Of a stretch of 64,000 nt of DNA, positions 52,247 through 62,303 are shown piece after piece. Made by a program: the position numbers and the translations under genes. Source of the stretch: RGIG3178 sp963674495 (GTDB taxonomy: Bacteria; Bacillota; Clostridia; Christensenellales; QAND01); assembly GCA_963674495.2 (NCBI GenBank), contig CAXXLG010000001.1, positions 124,001 to 188,000 on the forward strand. The letters run 5' to 3'. How positions within the stretch are numbered: the stretch's first letter is position 1; each line of letters starts with the position of its first letter. Below the pieces are notes generated by a model. That model was not told the DNA's origin and made no database searches. It worked only from the letters and a program-made list of their open reading frames with translations.

Positions 52247-52807
52247 TTATTGCCCTAAGATGGCATCGAGGTTTTGGCAGGCCAAAGCGCCGGATTGGGC
52301 CAATATTTCCTGCACGCCCTCGTCAGACGAATTGCCTGCCGCGATGCACAGGTAATAGTCGCCATAGAGGATGTGAAGGCCGGGCGTGCCAAAAAAGTAT
52401 GCGCCGCCCACGCCATTTACCGTCCGATCGTCCGCCGTTTCGTCCACGGCATCCTTGGTGGTGTTATAGATGCTCAGTGGCGTACTATTGTCATTGTTCA
52501 TAAAAGCCTTCTGCGTGACGGAGATCTGAAGGGATTGGAACGAATCCGCGTCCTGTGCTTCGTAATATACAATCTTTTGGCCGACGGCTGCATTATCCGT
52601 TTTTTCACCCACTTTGACAGGTTCACCCAACAACTGTGCCGCATCATACGCTGATATCAACTGTTCCGGCTCAATCACGGCGGATTGTGCGCTGTCCGTC
52701 TGATCCGGTTGCTGCGTTTGTGCGTTGGACGTCGATGCGCCCGAGCATCCCGAAACAATAAGCAGTGCGCCAATGAGCAGTGCCATGGCAATAAACAACC
52801 TTTTCAT
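52247..52807 (-). CDS. Putative lipoprotein, 186 aa
   Basis: The start is MKRLFIAMALLIGALLIVSG with a lipobox IVSGC at about residues 17-21, preceded by AAAGGAGGATACCGGAT; the longer frame upstream is not used. The Ser/Gln-rich linker is followed by a domain of about 130 residues with LISAYDAAQLLGEPVKVGEK, VGQKIVYYEAQ and a Gly-rich GVGGAYFFGTPGLHILYGD. The domain resembles small secreted proteins of unknown function in Clostridia with an N-terminal helix and beta sheet. It lies 58 bases downstream of the second lipoprotein gene; they could be co-expressed. Confidence 0.82.
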   Translation of the reverse strand: MKRLFIAMALLIGALLIVSGCSGASTSNAQTQQPDQTDSAQSAVIEPEQLISAYDAAQLLGEPVKVGEKTDNAAVGQKIVYYEAQDADSFQSLQISVTQKAFMNNDNSTPLSIYNTTKDAVDETADDRTVNGVGGAYFFGTPGLHILYGDYYLCIAAGNSSDEGVQEILAQSGALACQNLDAILGQ

Positions 52808-52865
52808 ATCCGGTATCCTCCTTTGATGTGTTGCAGGGGACATGCGATGGATGGATGCGAAGATC

Positions 52866-53492
52866 CTATGGCCAATAGACCTGCTCCACCGATACGATGG
52901 CGCCGTCCTCTACCGTGATGTGGTAAAAATACACGTCAAGCACCAACGCATGGTTAACGTGGTACAAATTGTACAGGTCTATGAGCTCGGCATCGATGGG
53001 TTCGGCGCCGGGCAGGGGCGTGCCGTCCGGATGATACATCAACTTGAGCGGCACATCAATGAGGCTGATGGTGCGAAGCTGGGGATTCGTATTCTTCTCG
53101 ATGAATTCTGAATCCGCGTAGTCGTCCACTTCGGCCTGTGCGTCGGAGAGGGTATAACCCTCGTGATCCACCAGCCACGCTACGGCATCGTCACCTGTGA
53201 GCATTTCAAAATAATCAAAATCCGCACTGCCGCACGCGGGGTCGTACGATACCATGTGCGCATAGCTGGAATACAACGCCATCCCGCCAGGAGAAGCAGA
53301 CGCGCTTGGCGCAGGCGTTGCCGTTGACGGGGGCGGAGCGGGCGTTGCGGTTTCGGTCGGCGGTGCAGGGGTAGCGTCCGCCGTCTGTGTGGGAGAAACG
53401 GCTTGTGTGCTGTTGGGATCCGTCGCTGGCGTACAGGAACAAAGCAGCAGGATCACAAGCAAAAGCAGGAACAGAATGCTTGTTTTTTTCAT
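52866..53492 (-). CDS. Putative lipoprotein with Pro/Thr/Ala linker, 208 aa
   Basis: The signal peptide ends in the lipobox LLCSC at about residues 16-20. Residues 25-70 form a low-complexity linker of repeated TPAP and PPSTATPAP units, which in other Bacillota spans the cell wall. The globular part has ADFDYFEMLTGDDAVAWLVD, DHEGYTLSDAQAEVDDYADS and a beta-rich end VLDVYFYHITVEDGAIVSVE. No catalytic motif is recognised. A likely role is an extracellular binding or protease-inhibitor-like protein anchored to the membrane, but this is only a guess. Confidence 0.82.
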   Translation of the reverse strand: MKKTSILFLLLLVILLLCSCTPATDPNSTQAVSPTQTADATPAPPTETATPAPPPSTATPAPSASASPGGMALYSSYAHMVSYDPACGSADFDYFEMLTGDDAVAWLVDHEGYTLSDAQAEVDDYADSEFIEKNTNPQLRTISLIDVPLKLMYHPDGTPLPGAEPIDAELIDLYNLYHVNHALVLDVYFYHITVEDGAIVSVEQVYWP

Positions 53493-53653
53493 AATAAACC
53501 CCCTTTGGCGCTTTGGTATATGACTTGTGTGTACACTTACTGTAGCATTTGCGTGGCGCGTATGTCAACGAACGCAGCCGGGCAACTATATTCATGGAGC
53601 GAGCAGGCTTATCCCCTATCGCTTTCATGCGTATATCGGAGCATTTTAAGCGC

Positions 53654-53690
53654 AAAAACACCCCGCAGATACGAAAAGGCGGGGCGGATC
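53654..53690 (-). terminator. Terminator of the chromate-type transporter operon
   Basis: CCCCGC pairs with GCGGGG around a 12-base loop, followed by TGTTTTTG on the minus strand, about 40 bases past the stop codon. Confidence 0.75.
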
Positions 53691-53726
53691 GATCGTCCAC
53701 AAAATGCACAGTATGTCTTTTGGATT

Positions 53727-54290
53727 TTATAGGATGCTATACACCAACAGGCCAACAATACCGGCGCCAACCATGACCAAAATGGGGTTGAGTTTCCACT
53801 TTTGAAGAACGAACAGGCAGATTGCAAACAGGCCGATGGAGACTACGTTGAGGTTGGCGATGCTAAATTCTAAAAGTGCACCGCCCCAGAGCGCCAGCGC
53901 CGTGATGGATAAGCCCGCCGATGCGATCAAGCCCACCGCCGCAGGCCTAAGACCGCTTAGAATTCCCTGCACGACGCTGAGCTCACAATACTTTTTGTAC
54001 AGGTATGCCAACGCTAGCACGATCAATATGGAGGGCAGTATGCAACCGAAGGTAGCGACGATGGCACCGGCGATGCCGCCCATCTTGGTGCCCACAAACG
54101 TGGCCGCGTTGATGGCGATGGGTCCGGGGGTCATCTCGGCGATGGTGATCACGTCTGCAAACTGCGTCATGTTCAGCCAGCCGTGAACAACGACGATCTG
54201 GTGCTGGATCAGGGGCATCGCCGCATAACCGCCGCCGATGCTGAACAGGCCAATCTGGAAAAAACTCCAAAACAGCGGCAACAGCGTCAT
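53727..54290 (-). CDS. Chromate-transporter family half-protein (second subunit)
   Basis: The 187-aa membrane protein has five or six helices and the CHR-domain signature IGGGYAAMPLIQHQIV with the conserved EMTPGPIAINAATFVG. Short-chain CHR proteins come as gene pairs whose products are thought to form one transporter. Despite the name, many such pairs transport other oxyanions or metabolites. It overlaps its partner by 4 bases. Expression probably starts upstream of the partner, in the intergenic region after 55007. Confidence 0.9.
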   Translation of the reverse strand: MTLLPLFWSFFQIGLFSIGGGYAAMPLIQHQIVVVHGWLNMTQFADVITIAEMTPGPIAINAATFVGTKMGGIAGAIVATFGCILPSILIVLALAYLYKKYCELSVVQGILSGLRPAAVGLIASAGLSITALALWGGALLEFSIANLNVVSIGLFAICLFVLQKWKLNPILVMVGAGIVGLLVYSIL

Positions 54291-55006
54291 GACGCGTCAC
54301 CGTCCTTTGTTTTGTTACTGACATCTGCTTTACTCTGCGTATCATTCTCGGGCTTTTCTTGTTCGCAGGCATCTTTGTCGCATACCGGACAAGCACAGGT
54401 TTTCTCTTGTTCTGCGTTCGTTTCGCAGGCCGGACCAACGCCTGCAGCACCGCGGCGTTTGTTCAAAATGAACATATCCACCATGCCGATAATGCCGCAC
54501 ATCGGGATGATGAGCATCACATTGACCTTGAACACGGCGGCCGTGATGAATACAGCGATCATCAGAGCGATGGGCAAGATGCGCTTTTGCTTGATGATGC
54601 GTTTGGACATGCCAATGACCACGTTGACGATGACCGCCGCAACGCCGGCTTGCATGCCCAACAGAACAAGGTTCACGATATAGTTGTCGCGGAACGCCGC
54701 GTAGCCGATGGAGACGATGGTGATGATGAAAAGTGGCGGCGTCACCGTGCCAAGAACGGTAACCAGCGCGCCGACTACGCCCGCTAGGTGGTAGCCCGCA
54801 ATGATGGATGTGTTGACAGCAATGGGGCCGGGGGAGGACTGGGCAATGCAGATCATGTTGAGCATCTCATCCTCGTCGATCCATCCGTATTGCTCAACGA
54901 ACTTTTTGCGCATCAGCGGTACGATCACATAGCCGCCGCCGAATGTGAACGCGCTCAAATAGAACGTCGATAAGAATAGCTTGAACAGACTGAAATCTTT
55001 TTTCAT
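54287..55006 (-). CDS. Chromate-transporter family half-protein with Cys-rich tail (first subunit)
   Basis: The 239-aa product has the CHR half-domain (about 1-180) with AFTFGGGYVIVPLMRKKFVE and AQSSPGPIAVNTS, then an unusual hydrophilic tail of about 55 residues with cysteines spaced as in CETNAEQEKTCACPVCDKD, ending in Lys, Asp and Glu. Normal partners of this size lack the tail. Six cysteines in the tail suggest metal binding, which may tie the transporter to metal or redox state. Start ATG has a GGCGG site a few bases upstream. Confidence 0.88.
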   Translation of the reverse strand: MKKDFSLFKLFLSTFYLSAFTFGGGYVIVPLMRKKFVEQYGWIDEDEMLNMICIAQSSPGPIAVNTSIIAGYHLAGVVGALVTVLGTVTPPLFIITIVSIGYAAFRDNYIVNLVLLGMQAGVAAVIVNVVIGMSKRIIKQKRILPIALMIAVFITAAVFKVNVMLIIPMCGIIGMVDMFILNKRRGAAGVGPACETNAEQEKTCACPVCDKDACEQEKPENDTQSKADVSNKTKDGDAS

Positions 55007-56563
55007 TGGCCGCCTCCGCTGTCGATGGAATGCTTACAAAGTAAAAATCATCCGGCAAAGCACTTGGTTTGATTTATTTTGGCATCCCATAAAAACACTG
55101 ACAACGGGCCTGCTTCACTGTGATTTCATTGCACAGCACCCGTTTGCATGGGGTGGTTCTTTTTAATGCTCGGAGAATCCTGTAGAAGCCTTTTGGAAGC
55201 ATTAGGATGGTAGTTTTATACCAAAATCAATCAAAGGATATCAGCGGCACTTTCCCTTGTCAAGCTGGAGATCGGTGCTTGCAAATGTTGTCTGCATACA
55301 GGTATGGGCACTTATGAGATAGTCTGCTTTTATTATCGAACGATTATCGAACGATCGTTTCAAAGCGAATATTTGGTTTACCGGAAAGTGAGGGGTGCCG
55401 AGTTTGAATGAGATTATTTGGTCATCCGACACGGACAGGATATATTGCTCGAGGTGCTTGTGTAAATCGTGCAATTTTGCAGGGGGCAGGGTGAGCAAAT
55501 GGATTCGTATTCAAGCAAGGCCCGTGCGGGTTTGCCAACAAAGCAAGGCAACGGAAATGGATCGTCAAAAACCTGCAACCATTGTGAATTGATATAAAAA
55601 TAACAATGTTGAATAATGGAAACATATAGAATAAAATGTAATAGAAAATAGAAATAAGCAATTGATATCACCTAACGGTGAAGTTTCGCGCCCTTTCGTA
55701 ACATGCGACTGCTTTGCGTTGTGTATAAGCACAGGAGTTGGGAATTTATTGAAAGCATTGAACATTTCAAATCAACCGGTTTCATTTCGAGAATTAAAGG
55801 ATCTGTAATCAGCATCGGATTGAACGACATTGTGTGGATGATAAAACATTGATAGGAAAAGATGTTTCACCTTTATATGTAGCATCTCTTCAGCGTGTGT
55901 TCAAAGGGGATTGGGTTTTCTGACTTTGGAAAAGCGGACGATGTTTCCGCATACTTTGGAAAACAGTACAAACAGATGCTTTCTATGCTTTTCTGTATAG
56001 CACCTATGGAAATTTCTTTCAAGAACTGTAAGTTTATATATTTGTCGAGTAGGCGCTTGGCCCTGCACCAATCAGCAGAAAAAGCGGGAAGCGAGATCCA
56101 TTTCTGATCGGATGGATGCTCCGGTGGACAAGAAACCCATTCGTTGGCGATACGAATGGAAATATGAAAAACAAGGATTGCCGTTGGCTATAGACGCGCT
56201 ACAAGGGATGTTTCAAGTAAGGTCATTGCGTTTGCCAAAGCCACAGCATGGTAACGGGTAACGGCAAAAGCGGGTTGCTCGATCGGTTTAATGTGATTGA
56301 GGAAACGGACAAAGAAGGGTGCAGCGGCCAGGCGGGTCGCGCCGGGTTTTATTTGGATGGGTATGGTGCTGCCCGGTCTTGACGGTGTTGAGACGTTTAA
56401 GGCAAGCAGACATGGTGCCATTACCGTGAACGTCCCGAGAAAAGCCCAAACGGCAGTGTACCGACACGCGACTGCGAAGCCATTCTTTTTTATGGATTTA
56501 ATGCATTCAAGGCAAAACCCATCAAAGGAAAAGACTTCTTTAAGGGGATAGGCGAGGTGTATT
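55007..56563 (+). other. Long spacer without recognisable genes
   Basis: About 1.55 kb separates the transporter pair from the large signalling gene. Short frames are present (minus 55241-55498, plus 55895-56107, plus 56112-56258), but none shows a family, and stops interrupt each within 100 residues. The stretch 55600-56050 is AT-rich. A repeated TATCGAACGAT occurs twice at about 55336-55356 and an inverted repeat CCATTCGT/ACGAATGG at 56138-56160. The region looks like decayed or regulatory DNA; the promoters of both neighbours must lie within. Confidence 0.5.
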
Positions 56564-59500
56564 ATGGCAAGTAACAAAACAAGGTTTTTGGCCATCGATG
56601 ACAAGCCCGACAATCTGATCACGCTACAAGCGCTTATCATGGAGGCGTTTGCTGACGCAACCTTATTTACGGCTTCATCTGGCCAAGAGGGTCTTGAAAT
56701 CGCCGCCAAAGTGGATCCGGATGTGATACTGCTGGACATTGTCATGCCGCAGATGGACGGCTATGAGGTTTGCCGCAGGCTCAAAGCGGATCAAAAGCTG
56801 AGGGATATACCCGTCGTTTTTATCACAGCCACCAAAGGCGATAAGCGGAGCAGAATTACCGCGTTGGAATGCGGCGCGGAAGCATTTTTGGACAAGCCCA
56901 TCGATCGGAGCGAACTGATCGCACAAATCCGCGCCATGGAAAAAATACGTGTGGCGAATGTTGAAAAGCGCGATGAAAAAGAACGGCTCGACCGTCTGGT
57001 TCAAGAGCAGACAGAAGAATTGGTCAAGGCATATCGGGAAACCATCGAGCTATACGAAGCGGTTAAACGGGAGAATGAAAACCGCAAAAAGAGCGAATCG
57101 GCACTGCTCGAAGCCCAGCGTGTGGCACATATCGGGAGCTTTGAGTACGATGTTGAAAGCGATACGCTTGCATGCACGGACGAGGGACTGGCCATCTGCG
57201 GCGTCGAACGCGAAGCATTCAATGGCGCGGCCGATGCGATCCTTCGGCTTATACATCCCGCCGACAGGGAAGCGGTGGATAAAGCCAACGCCAAGGCCAT
57301 GGCCGAAAAAAAAGGAGCCCAGTACACCTGCCGTATGATTCGCACGGACGGTGAAGCGCGCATCGTGAACGTGCGATTGCTTCCGGTATTCGATGAGAAC
57401 GGAATACATATAAAAAACATCGGCACCGTGCAGGATGTCACCGAACACAGAGCCATGGAGGAAGCGATAAGGGCAAGCGAAGAGGAGTATAAGTACATTT
57501 TCGACAATTCGGTTGTCGGAAAATCAATTACATTTGTTTCCGGCGAAATCAGGGTAAACAACGCATTTTGTAAAATGCTTGGATACACCAAGGAAGAACT
57601 TGCCAGCGATAGATGGCAAGATATTACGCACCCGGATGATGTCGAAAGAAGTCGGCTTGAGTTGGAACCACTTTTTTTGGGAGAAAAGAAAGAAGTGCGT
57701 TTCGAGAAAAGATACATAAAAAAGGATGGTTCCGTTGTTTGGGCACAAGTGCAGACAAATGTTCGGCGGGATGCGGATGGGGAACCTTTGTATTTCATGA
57801 CGAGTGTCACCGATATTTCTTCGCAAAAACGCTCAGAGGAAGCATTGAAGGAAAGCGAATTGCGCTTCCGGACGCTGGTGGAAAATGAACTGGCGGGCGT
57901 CTTTATCATTCAAGGCCAGAAACATATCTATGTAAATCCGGCGTACTGCGCAATTGGCGGATACACGGCGGAGGAGATCTATAAAGCCAACATTTATGAC
58001 AACATCCATCCGGACGACTTGAAACTCGTAAAGACCAATGTCAATAAAAAGCTCGACAAAGAGAATGAAAGGACGCATTACACATTCAGGAGAAGACACA
58101 AAAATGGTGATTATCGAATGGTTGAATCCATGTCGGTGGGCATCATAATCAACAACCAACCAGCAATCGTCGGAAATATCATCGATATCACAGAGCGAAT
58201 GCGTATAGAGAATGAATTGATTGAAAGTGAAAAACGTTTTCGGACGCTGAGCGAAAACGCATTGATTGGCGTTTGTATTATTGATGAAGATGGGAAACGA
58301 CGATATTCGAACAAGGTTTACAATGAAATAATGGATTATTCTCCGCAAGAAGCAACGGATTATGATATATTCGCGGGCATTCATCCGGATGATCTGGAAA
58401 AGGTTCGGGAAAGCGTGCGGGATAAACTGAGCGGGAAGGTTGAAACCACGCGGAACGAGTATAGAAGAAAACATAAAAATGGTGAATATCGGACAATTGA
58501 GACCTATGACAAAAAGGCATTCATCGACGGCTGCCCTGCGATCATCAACTGCGTCATTGATGTTACAGAGCGCAAGTTGGCTGAGGATAAACTGAGGGAA
58601 AGCGAAGAAAAGTTTGCCAAAGCATTTCACACGGCGCCGTATTCCATCACAATCACGCGTTTAGAGGATGGGAAAATTCTTGATGTGAACGAAGCCTTCG
58701 TTTCCATATCCGGATATACGCGGGAAGAAGCCCTTACCAGTTCGTCCATAGCATTGAAATTGTGGGCCGATCCTAAGGACAGTAACAGGGTGCTTGAAGG
58801 AATTGAACAGGGAAAGAGTGTGTATAACAAGGAATATCTGTTCCGAAAAAAGAACGGCGAAATCATAACGGGCTTATTCTCTAACCAGCTTATACACCTT
58901 GGTTCCGAACCGGCCGTATTATCGAGCGTACTGGACATCACCGACCGCAAGCGGGCGGAAGAGGCGCTGCGACGCGAGCAAAACCTGGCCAAGATGTATT
59001 TGGAAACGGCGAACGTCATGTTTATTGCAATTGACAGAAACGGTACGGTAACGCTCATCAACAATAAGGGCTGTGAAATTTTAGGGCGTGAGCAGGGGGT
59101 TATTGTTGGGAAAAACTGGATCGAAAACTTTATCCCGCAAGCGGCGAGGGCGGACATTGAGGAAGTCTTTGGGAAGATTGTATCAGGCGAAGTCGACGCC
59201 GTGGAATATCATGAGAACCCGGTTGTCAACGCCGCAGGCGAGGAGAAGCTGATTTCCTGGCACAACACAACGTTGCATGACGATGTGGGCAACATCACCG
59301 GGTTATTCAGCGCGGGTATCGACATCACCGAGCACAAACAGGCAGAGGATAAACTAAAGGAAAGCGAAGAGCGGCACAGTCTACTGATTTCACAGATGAC
59401 TTCGGGGCTTGCCTTGCATGAAATCATATTGGATGACGCGGGAAAGCCCATAGACTACCGCTTTTTGGATGTTAACAAGAGCTTTGAGCGACTGACGGGC

Positions 59501-61117
59501 CTTTTGGGAAAAAATATCATAGGTAAAACGGTTCTTGAGGTGATGCCGGGTACCGAACGCTATTGGATTGAAGAGTACGGCCACGTGGCGCTTACGGGCA
59601 AGCCGCTTCACTATGAAAATTATTCCCGGGAACTCGGTAAATACTACGAAGTGTCGGCCTATCAGCCACAGTACAAACAATTTGCAGTCATTATAACGGA
59701 TGTTACAAAACAAAGGGCAGCCGTTGAAACACTGAAACAGAGCGAGGCAAAATTTAGGACCTATACGGAGATGGCGCCGGTGGGTATTTTCGTCACCGAT
59801 GAGCAAGGCCGCTACCTCGAGGTGAACAAAGCGGCCTGCGATATGACAGGGTACACGGAGCAGGAATTGCTGGGCATTTCGATACCCGAATTTTTGGCAC
59901 CGGAATCATTGGATAGAGGGATCGCATTATTTCAGGAATTATTGAAAAGTGGGCATGCAAAAGGCGAACTCAAAGGGCGCACAAAGGGCGGGGAAACTTA
60001 TTGGATTGATCTTTTTTCCGTGAGAATCTCGAATAACCGCTATATGGCCTTTTGCATGGATATCTCCGACCGCAAACGCGATGAGGAACGCATTCTATAT
60101 CTGATTGACCACGACCATTTGACCGGCATTTACAACCGGCGGTACTTTGAACAAGCTCTGGCAAAACTCGATGTTGTCCAAAACCTGCCGATAGCCATCG
60201 TGATGGGCGATGTCAACGGCCTTAAACTGGTCAACGATTCCTTTGGTCACGCAGCGGGTGATGAAATTCTTAAAAAGGCATCGGAAATAATCCAAAAAGC
60301 ATGCAGGCATGGTGATATTGTTGCTAGAACCGGCGGCGATGAGTTTGTACTTTTGTTGCCAAAAACGGATGAGGCAGAGACTATGGAAATCATCAAACGC
60401 ATCAAGGATATGGCTATGAACGAGATGACTGGGTCGGTGACGCTGTCTATATCACTTGGGTATCGAAGCAAAAGCGATATGGAAGAGAATATTCAAGAGG
60501 TATTGGTCGAGGCGGAGAACGATATGTACAGGCATAAGATATACGAGAGCTCAAGCATGCGGAACAAAACCATCGACGTGGTTATGCATACACTGTTTGA
60601 GAAGAGCAGTCGGGAAATGATGCATTCCAGAAGGGTCAGTGTTATTTGCGAAGCAATTGCAACTCAGATGCATTTTGACAAGGATCATATCGAGCAAATG
60701 AGATTGGCCGGGCTGTTGCATGATATTGGGAAAATAGGTGTTGAAGAAAGCATACTAAACAAAACGCAGAAATTGAACAAAAAAGAATGGGAAGAAATGC
60801 GAAAGCATCCGGAAGCGGGTTGGCGAATCCTCAACGCAGCCAGCGAGTTTTCGGAACTGGCAAATTTTGTGCTTGAACACCATGAACGATGGGACGGAAA
60901 AGGGTATCCCAACGGCCTCAAAGGAGAGGGAATCTCATTGGGCGCCAGAATCATCGCCGTTGCGGATGCCTACGATGCCATGACAAGTGGAAGGACGTAC
61001 CGTAATAAGTTGAGCATTGAGGACGCCATCCGGGAGACAAAGCGGTGCATCGGCACACAGTTTGACCCCACGATTGCCAAAATTTTCATTGAGCAGGTAT
61101 TGGAGAAAATCCAGTAG
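56564..61117 (+). CDS. Cytoplasmic receiver-PAS(8)-GGDEF-HD-GYP response regulator
   Basis: The 1517-aa product begins with a response-regulator receiver domain (FLAIDDKPDN at 8-17, phospho-acceptor D58 in VILLDIVMP, conserved Lys in FLDKP near 105), a coiled coil at 128-180, and eight PAS domains of about 120-130 residues (186 to 1170), each ending in a D[IV]TERK/DITDRK-type linker. Then come a GGDEF domain with intact RTGGDEF near 1258 and an HD-GYP domain with HDIGK near 1385 and GYP near 1446. There is no membrane segment. It thus combines synthesis and hydrolysis of cyclic di-GMP under many inputs. No histidine kinase gene is adjacent, so its partner is elsewhere. Confidence 0.93.
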   Translation: MASNKTRFLAIDDKPDNLITLQALIMEAFADATLFTASSGQEGLEIAAKVDPDVILLDIVMPQMDGYEVCRRLKADQKLRDIPVVFITATKGDKRSRITALECGAEAFLDKPIDRSELIAQIRAMEKIRVANVEKRDEKERLDRLVQEQTEELVKAYRETIELYEAVKRENENRKKSESALLEAQRVAHIGSFEYDVESDTLACTDEGLAICGVEREAFNGAADAILRLIHPADREAVDKANAKAMAEKKGAQYTCRMIRTDGEARIVNVRLLPVFDENGIHIKNIGTVQDVTEHRAMEEAIRASEEEYKYIFDNSVVGKSITFVSGEIRVNNAFCKMLGYTKEELASDRWQDITHPDDVERSRLELEPLFLGEKKEVRFEKRYIKKDGSVVWAQVQTNVRRDADGEPLYFMTSVTDISSQKRSEEALKESELRFRTLVENELAGVFIIQGQKHIYVNPAYCAIGGYTAEEIYKANIYDNIHPDDLKLVKTNVNKKLDKENERTHYTFRRRHKNGDYRMVESMSVGIIINNQPAIVGNIIDITERMRIENELIESEKRFRTLSENALIGVCIIDEDGKRRYSNKVYNEIMDYSPQEATDYDIFAGIHPDDLEKVRESVRDKLSGKVETTRNEYRRKHKNGEYRTIETYDKKAFIDGCPAIINCVIDVTERKLAEDKLRESEEKFAKAFHTAPYSITITRLEDGKILDVNEAFVSISGYTREEALTSSSIALKLWADPKDSNRVLEGIEQGKSVYNKEYLFRKKNGEIITGLFSNQLIHLGSEPAVLSSVLDITDRKRAEEALRREQNLAKMYLETANVMFIAIDRNGTVTLINNKGCEILGREQGVIVGKNWIENFIPQAARADIEEVFGKIVSGEVDAVEYHENPVVNAAGEEKLISWHNTTLHDDVGNITGLFSAGIDITEHKQAEDKLKESEERHSLLISQMTSGLALHEIILDDAGKPIDYRFLDVNKSFERLTGLLGKNIIGKTVLEVMPGTERYWIEEYGHVALTGKPLHYENYSRELGKYYEVSAYQPQYKQFAVIITDVTKQRAAVETLKQSEAKFRTYTEMAPVGIFVTDEQGRYLEVNKAACDMTGYTEQELLGISIPEFLAPESLDRGIALFQELLKSGHAKGELKGRTKGGETYWIDLFSVRISNNRYMAFCMDISDRKRDEERILYLIDHDHLTGIYNRRYFEQALAKLDVVQNLPIAIVMGDVNGLKLVNDSFGHAAGDEILKKASEIIQKACRHGDIVARTGGDEFVLLLPKTDEAETMEIIKRIKDMAMNEMTGSVTLSISLGYRSKSDMEENIQEVLVEAENDMYRHKIYESSSMRNKTIDVVMHTLFEKSSREMMHSRRVSVICEAIATQMHFDKDHIEQMRLAGLLHDIGKIGVEESILNKTQKLNKKEWEEMRKHPEAGWRILNAASEFSELANFVLEHHERWDGKGYPNGLKGEGISLGARIIAVADAYDAMTSGRTYRNKLSIEDAIRETKRCIGTQFDPTIAKIFIEQVLEKIQ

Positions 61118-61322
61118 CCGTGCGACCTAAGCCATGGATGTGGTAGCTTACATGATTAAAACACCGGCGTAAACACGTCTTAAGGGGCATCGGGGTGGGA
61201 TATGGTTGTTGATATAACTTAAACCAAACGCGGAACAGGCTTCTGATAAAGATTGTATTCATACGGGACGAGAGGATCAAGAAGTTACACATCCCCGTCT
61301 TTGGTCATCGAGTAGAAAAAAC

Positions 61323-61353
61323 AAAAAAGCGGATCCAACTGGATCCGCTTTTT
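61323..61353 (+). terminator. Bidirectional terminator
   Basis: AAAAAGCGGATCCA pairs with TGGATCCGCTTTTT. It lies between the large signalling gene and the convergent methyltransferase gene (8 bases past the latter's stop) and has T-runs on both strands. Confidence 0.9.
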
Positions 61354-61361
61354 ACATGCAA

Positions 61362-62075
61362 TTACTTCTTCCGCGCCACGATGGCGATTAAATTCATATA
61401 CTTGCCCGCGCCGGCCTCCATGGCTTTGCGGTCCCCTATGGCGTAGGGATTGTCGCAGGCAAGCCAATCGTTCCAGCATTCGTCAAACCCCTGCATTTCA
61501 ACCATTGATTCGATGTCGATCAGAGCGGATTTTTCAAGCAGTGAGCGCCACCAGGGTATGGAACGGATCGTATCTATATCCTCCAGTGTCCAGGATTTTG
61601 CCATCTCGTCTGGCAAGATGCCGTTAAGTTCATGCTTTAGTCCCGGAACGGCGATGGCGATGATGCCGCTGCGCTTGACCAGCGGCGCGATTTTTTCATC
61701 CATCACGTGCTCTTCCCGCCCGAAATAGTGGTAGGCATCGATGCTGATAACAGCGTCGAAGTATTCGTCCGCATACGGCAGATCCGTCGCGTCTGCGTGT
61801 ATGGGGATCACACGATCCTCAAGGTTGAAATCTTTGATACGCCGGTAATTTTCACTGGCGGCGATCCATAGATCGGTGGCAAAAACCTGTGCACCAAACT
61901 CTTTGGCCAAAAACAGGGAGGTTAATCCTGTGCCGCAGCCTAGATCCAGTATCCGCATGCCCGGGCGAATGGGAAGAGCCGCCGTCAGTTCTTCCGCCAT
62001 CTTGATGGCGTTGGGCCCCATCAGGTTGTCACGAATGAACTTCGGATCGTATGCTGTACTTTTATTGTATTTCAT
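61362..62075 (-). CDS. Class I SAM-dependent methyltransferase
   Basis: The 237-aa product has a Rossmann-fold methyltransferase domain with motif I ILDLGCGTGLTSLFLAKEFG at about residues 43-62, motif II VFATDLW, VIPIHADATDLPYADEYFDA and ISIDAYHYFG. The C-terminal part holds two Trp-rich helices (IPWWRSLLEKS, CWNDWLA) that probably form the substrate lid. It resembles small-molecule or arsenic-type methyltransferases of the UbiE/SmtA class in Clostridia, but the substrate is not evident. GAAAGG precedes the ATG, and a structured leader with a terminator hairpin lies immediately upstream. Confidence 0.88.
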   Translation of the reverse strand: MKYNKSTAYDPKFIRDNLMGPNAIKMAEELTAALPIRPGMRILDLGCGTGLTSLFLAKEFGAQVFATDLWIAASENYRRIKDFNLEDRVIPIHADATDLPYADEYFDAVISIDAYHYFGREEHVMDEKIAPLVKRSGIIAIAVPGLKHELNGILPDEMAKSWTLEDIDTIRSIPWWRSLLEKSALIDIESMVEMQGFDECWNDWLACDNPYAIGDRKAMEAGAGKYMNLIAIVARKK

Positions 62076-62096
62076 CTCTATTTCCTTTCAAAACAA

Positions 62097-62157
62097 AGTG
62101 GGTCACGCCCTGCGAAAAAAACGAGCAGGCATAATACCTGCCTACCCAATACCCACT
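62097..62157 (-). promoter_or_regulatory. Terminator and enclosing stem in the methyltransferase leader
   Basis: On the minus strand a GCAGGTA/TGCCTGC hairpin (62125-62141) is followed by seven T. A perfect outer repeat AGTGGGT/ACCCACT (62151-62157 and 62097-62103) encloses it and reaches the ribosome site region. The leader of about 220 nt could be a riboswitch or attenuator; no known class was matched. Confidence 0.55.
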
Positions 62158-62303
62158 ATCGTGAAATGGATCAAGCCGGATATCGGTCCGCAAGGCTTTT
62201 TGGGTGCAATAAAAAAGAATCGCTTCTCATCGCAACCCGAAAAATCAAATCACCTTACGCAACAACCGGCAAAAACACACCTCTTTCGTTTTGACCTATA
62301 TTC

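Noticed and set aside
55241..55498. 85-aa minus-strand frame in the long spacer
   Set aside because: Composition is protein-like, but there is no clear start site, no family and no context; it is at most a remnant.
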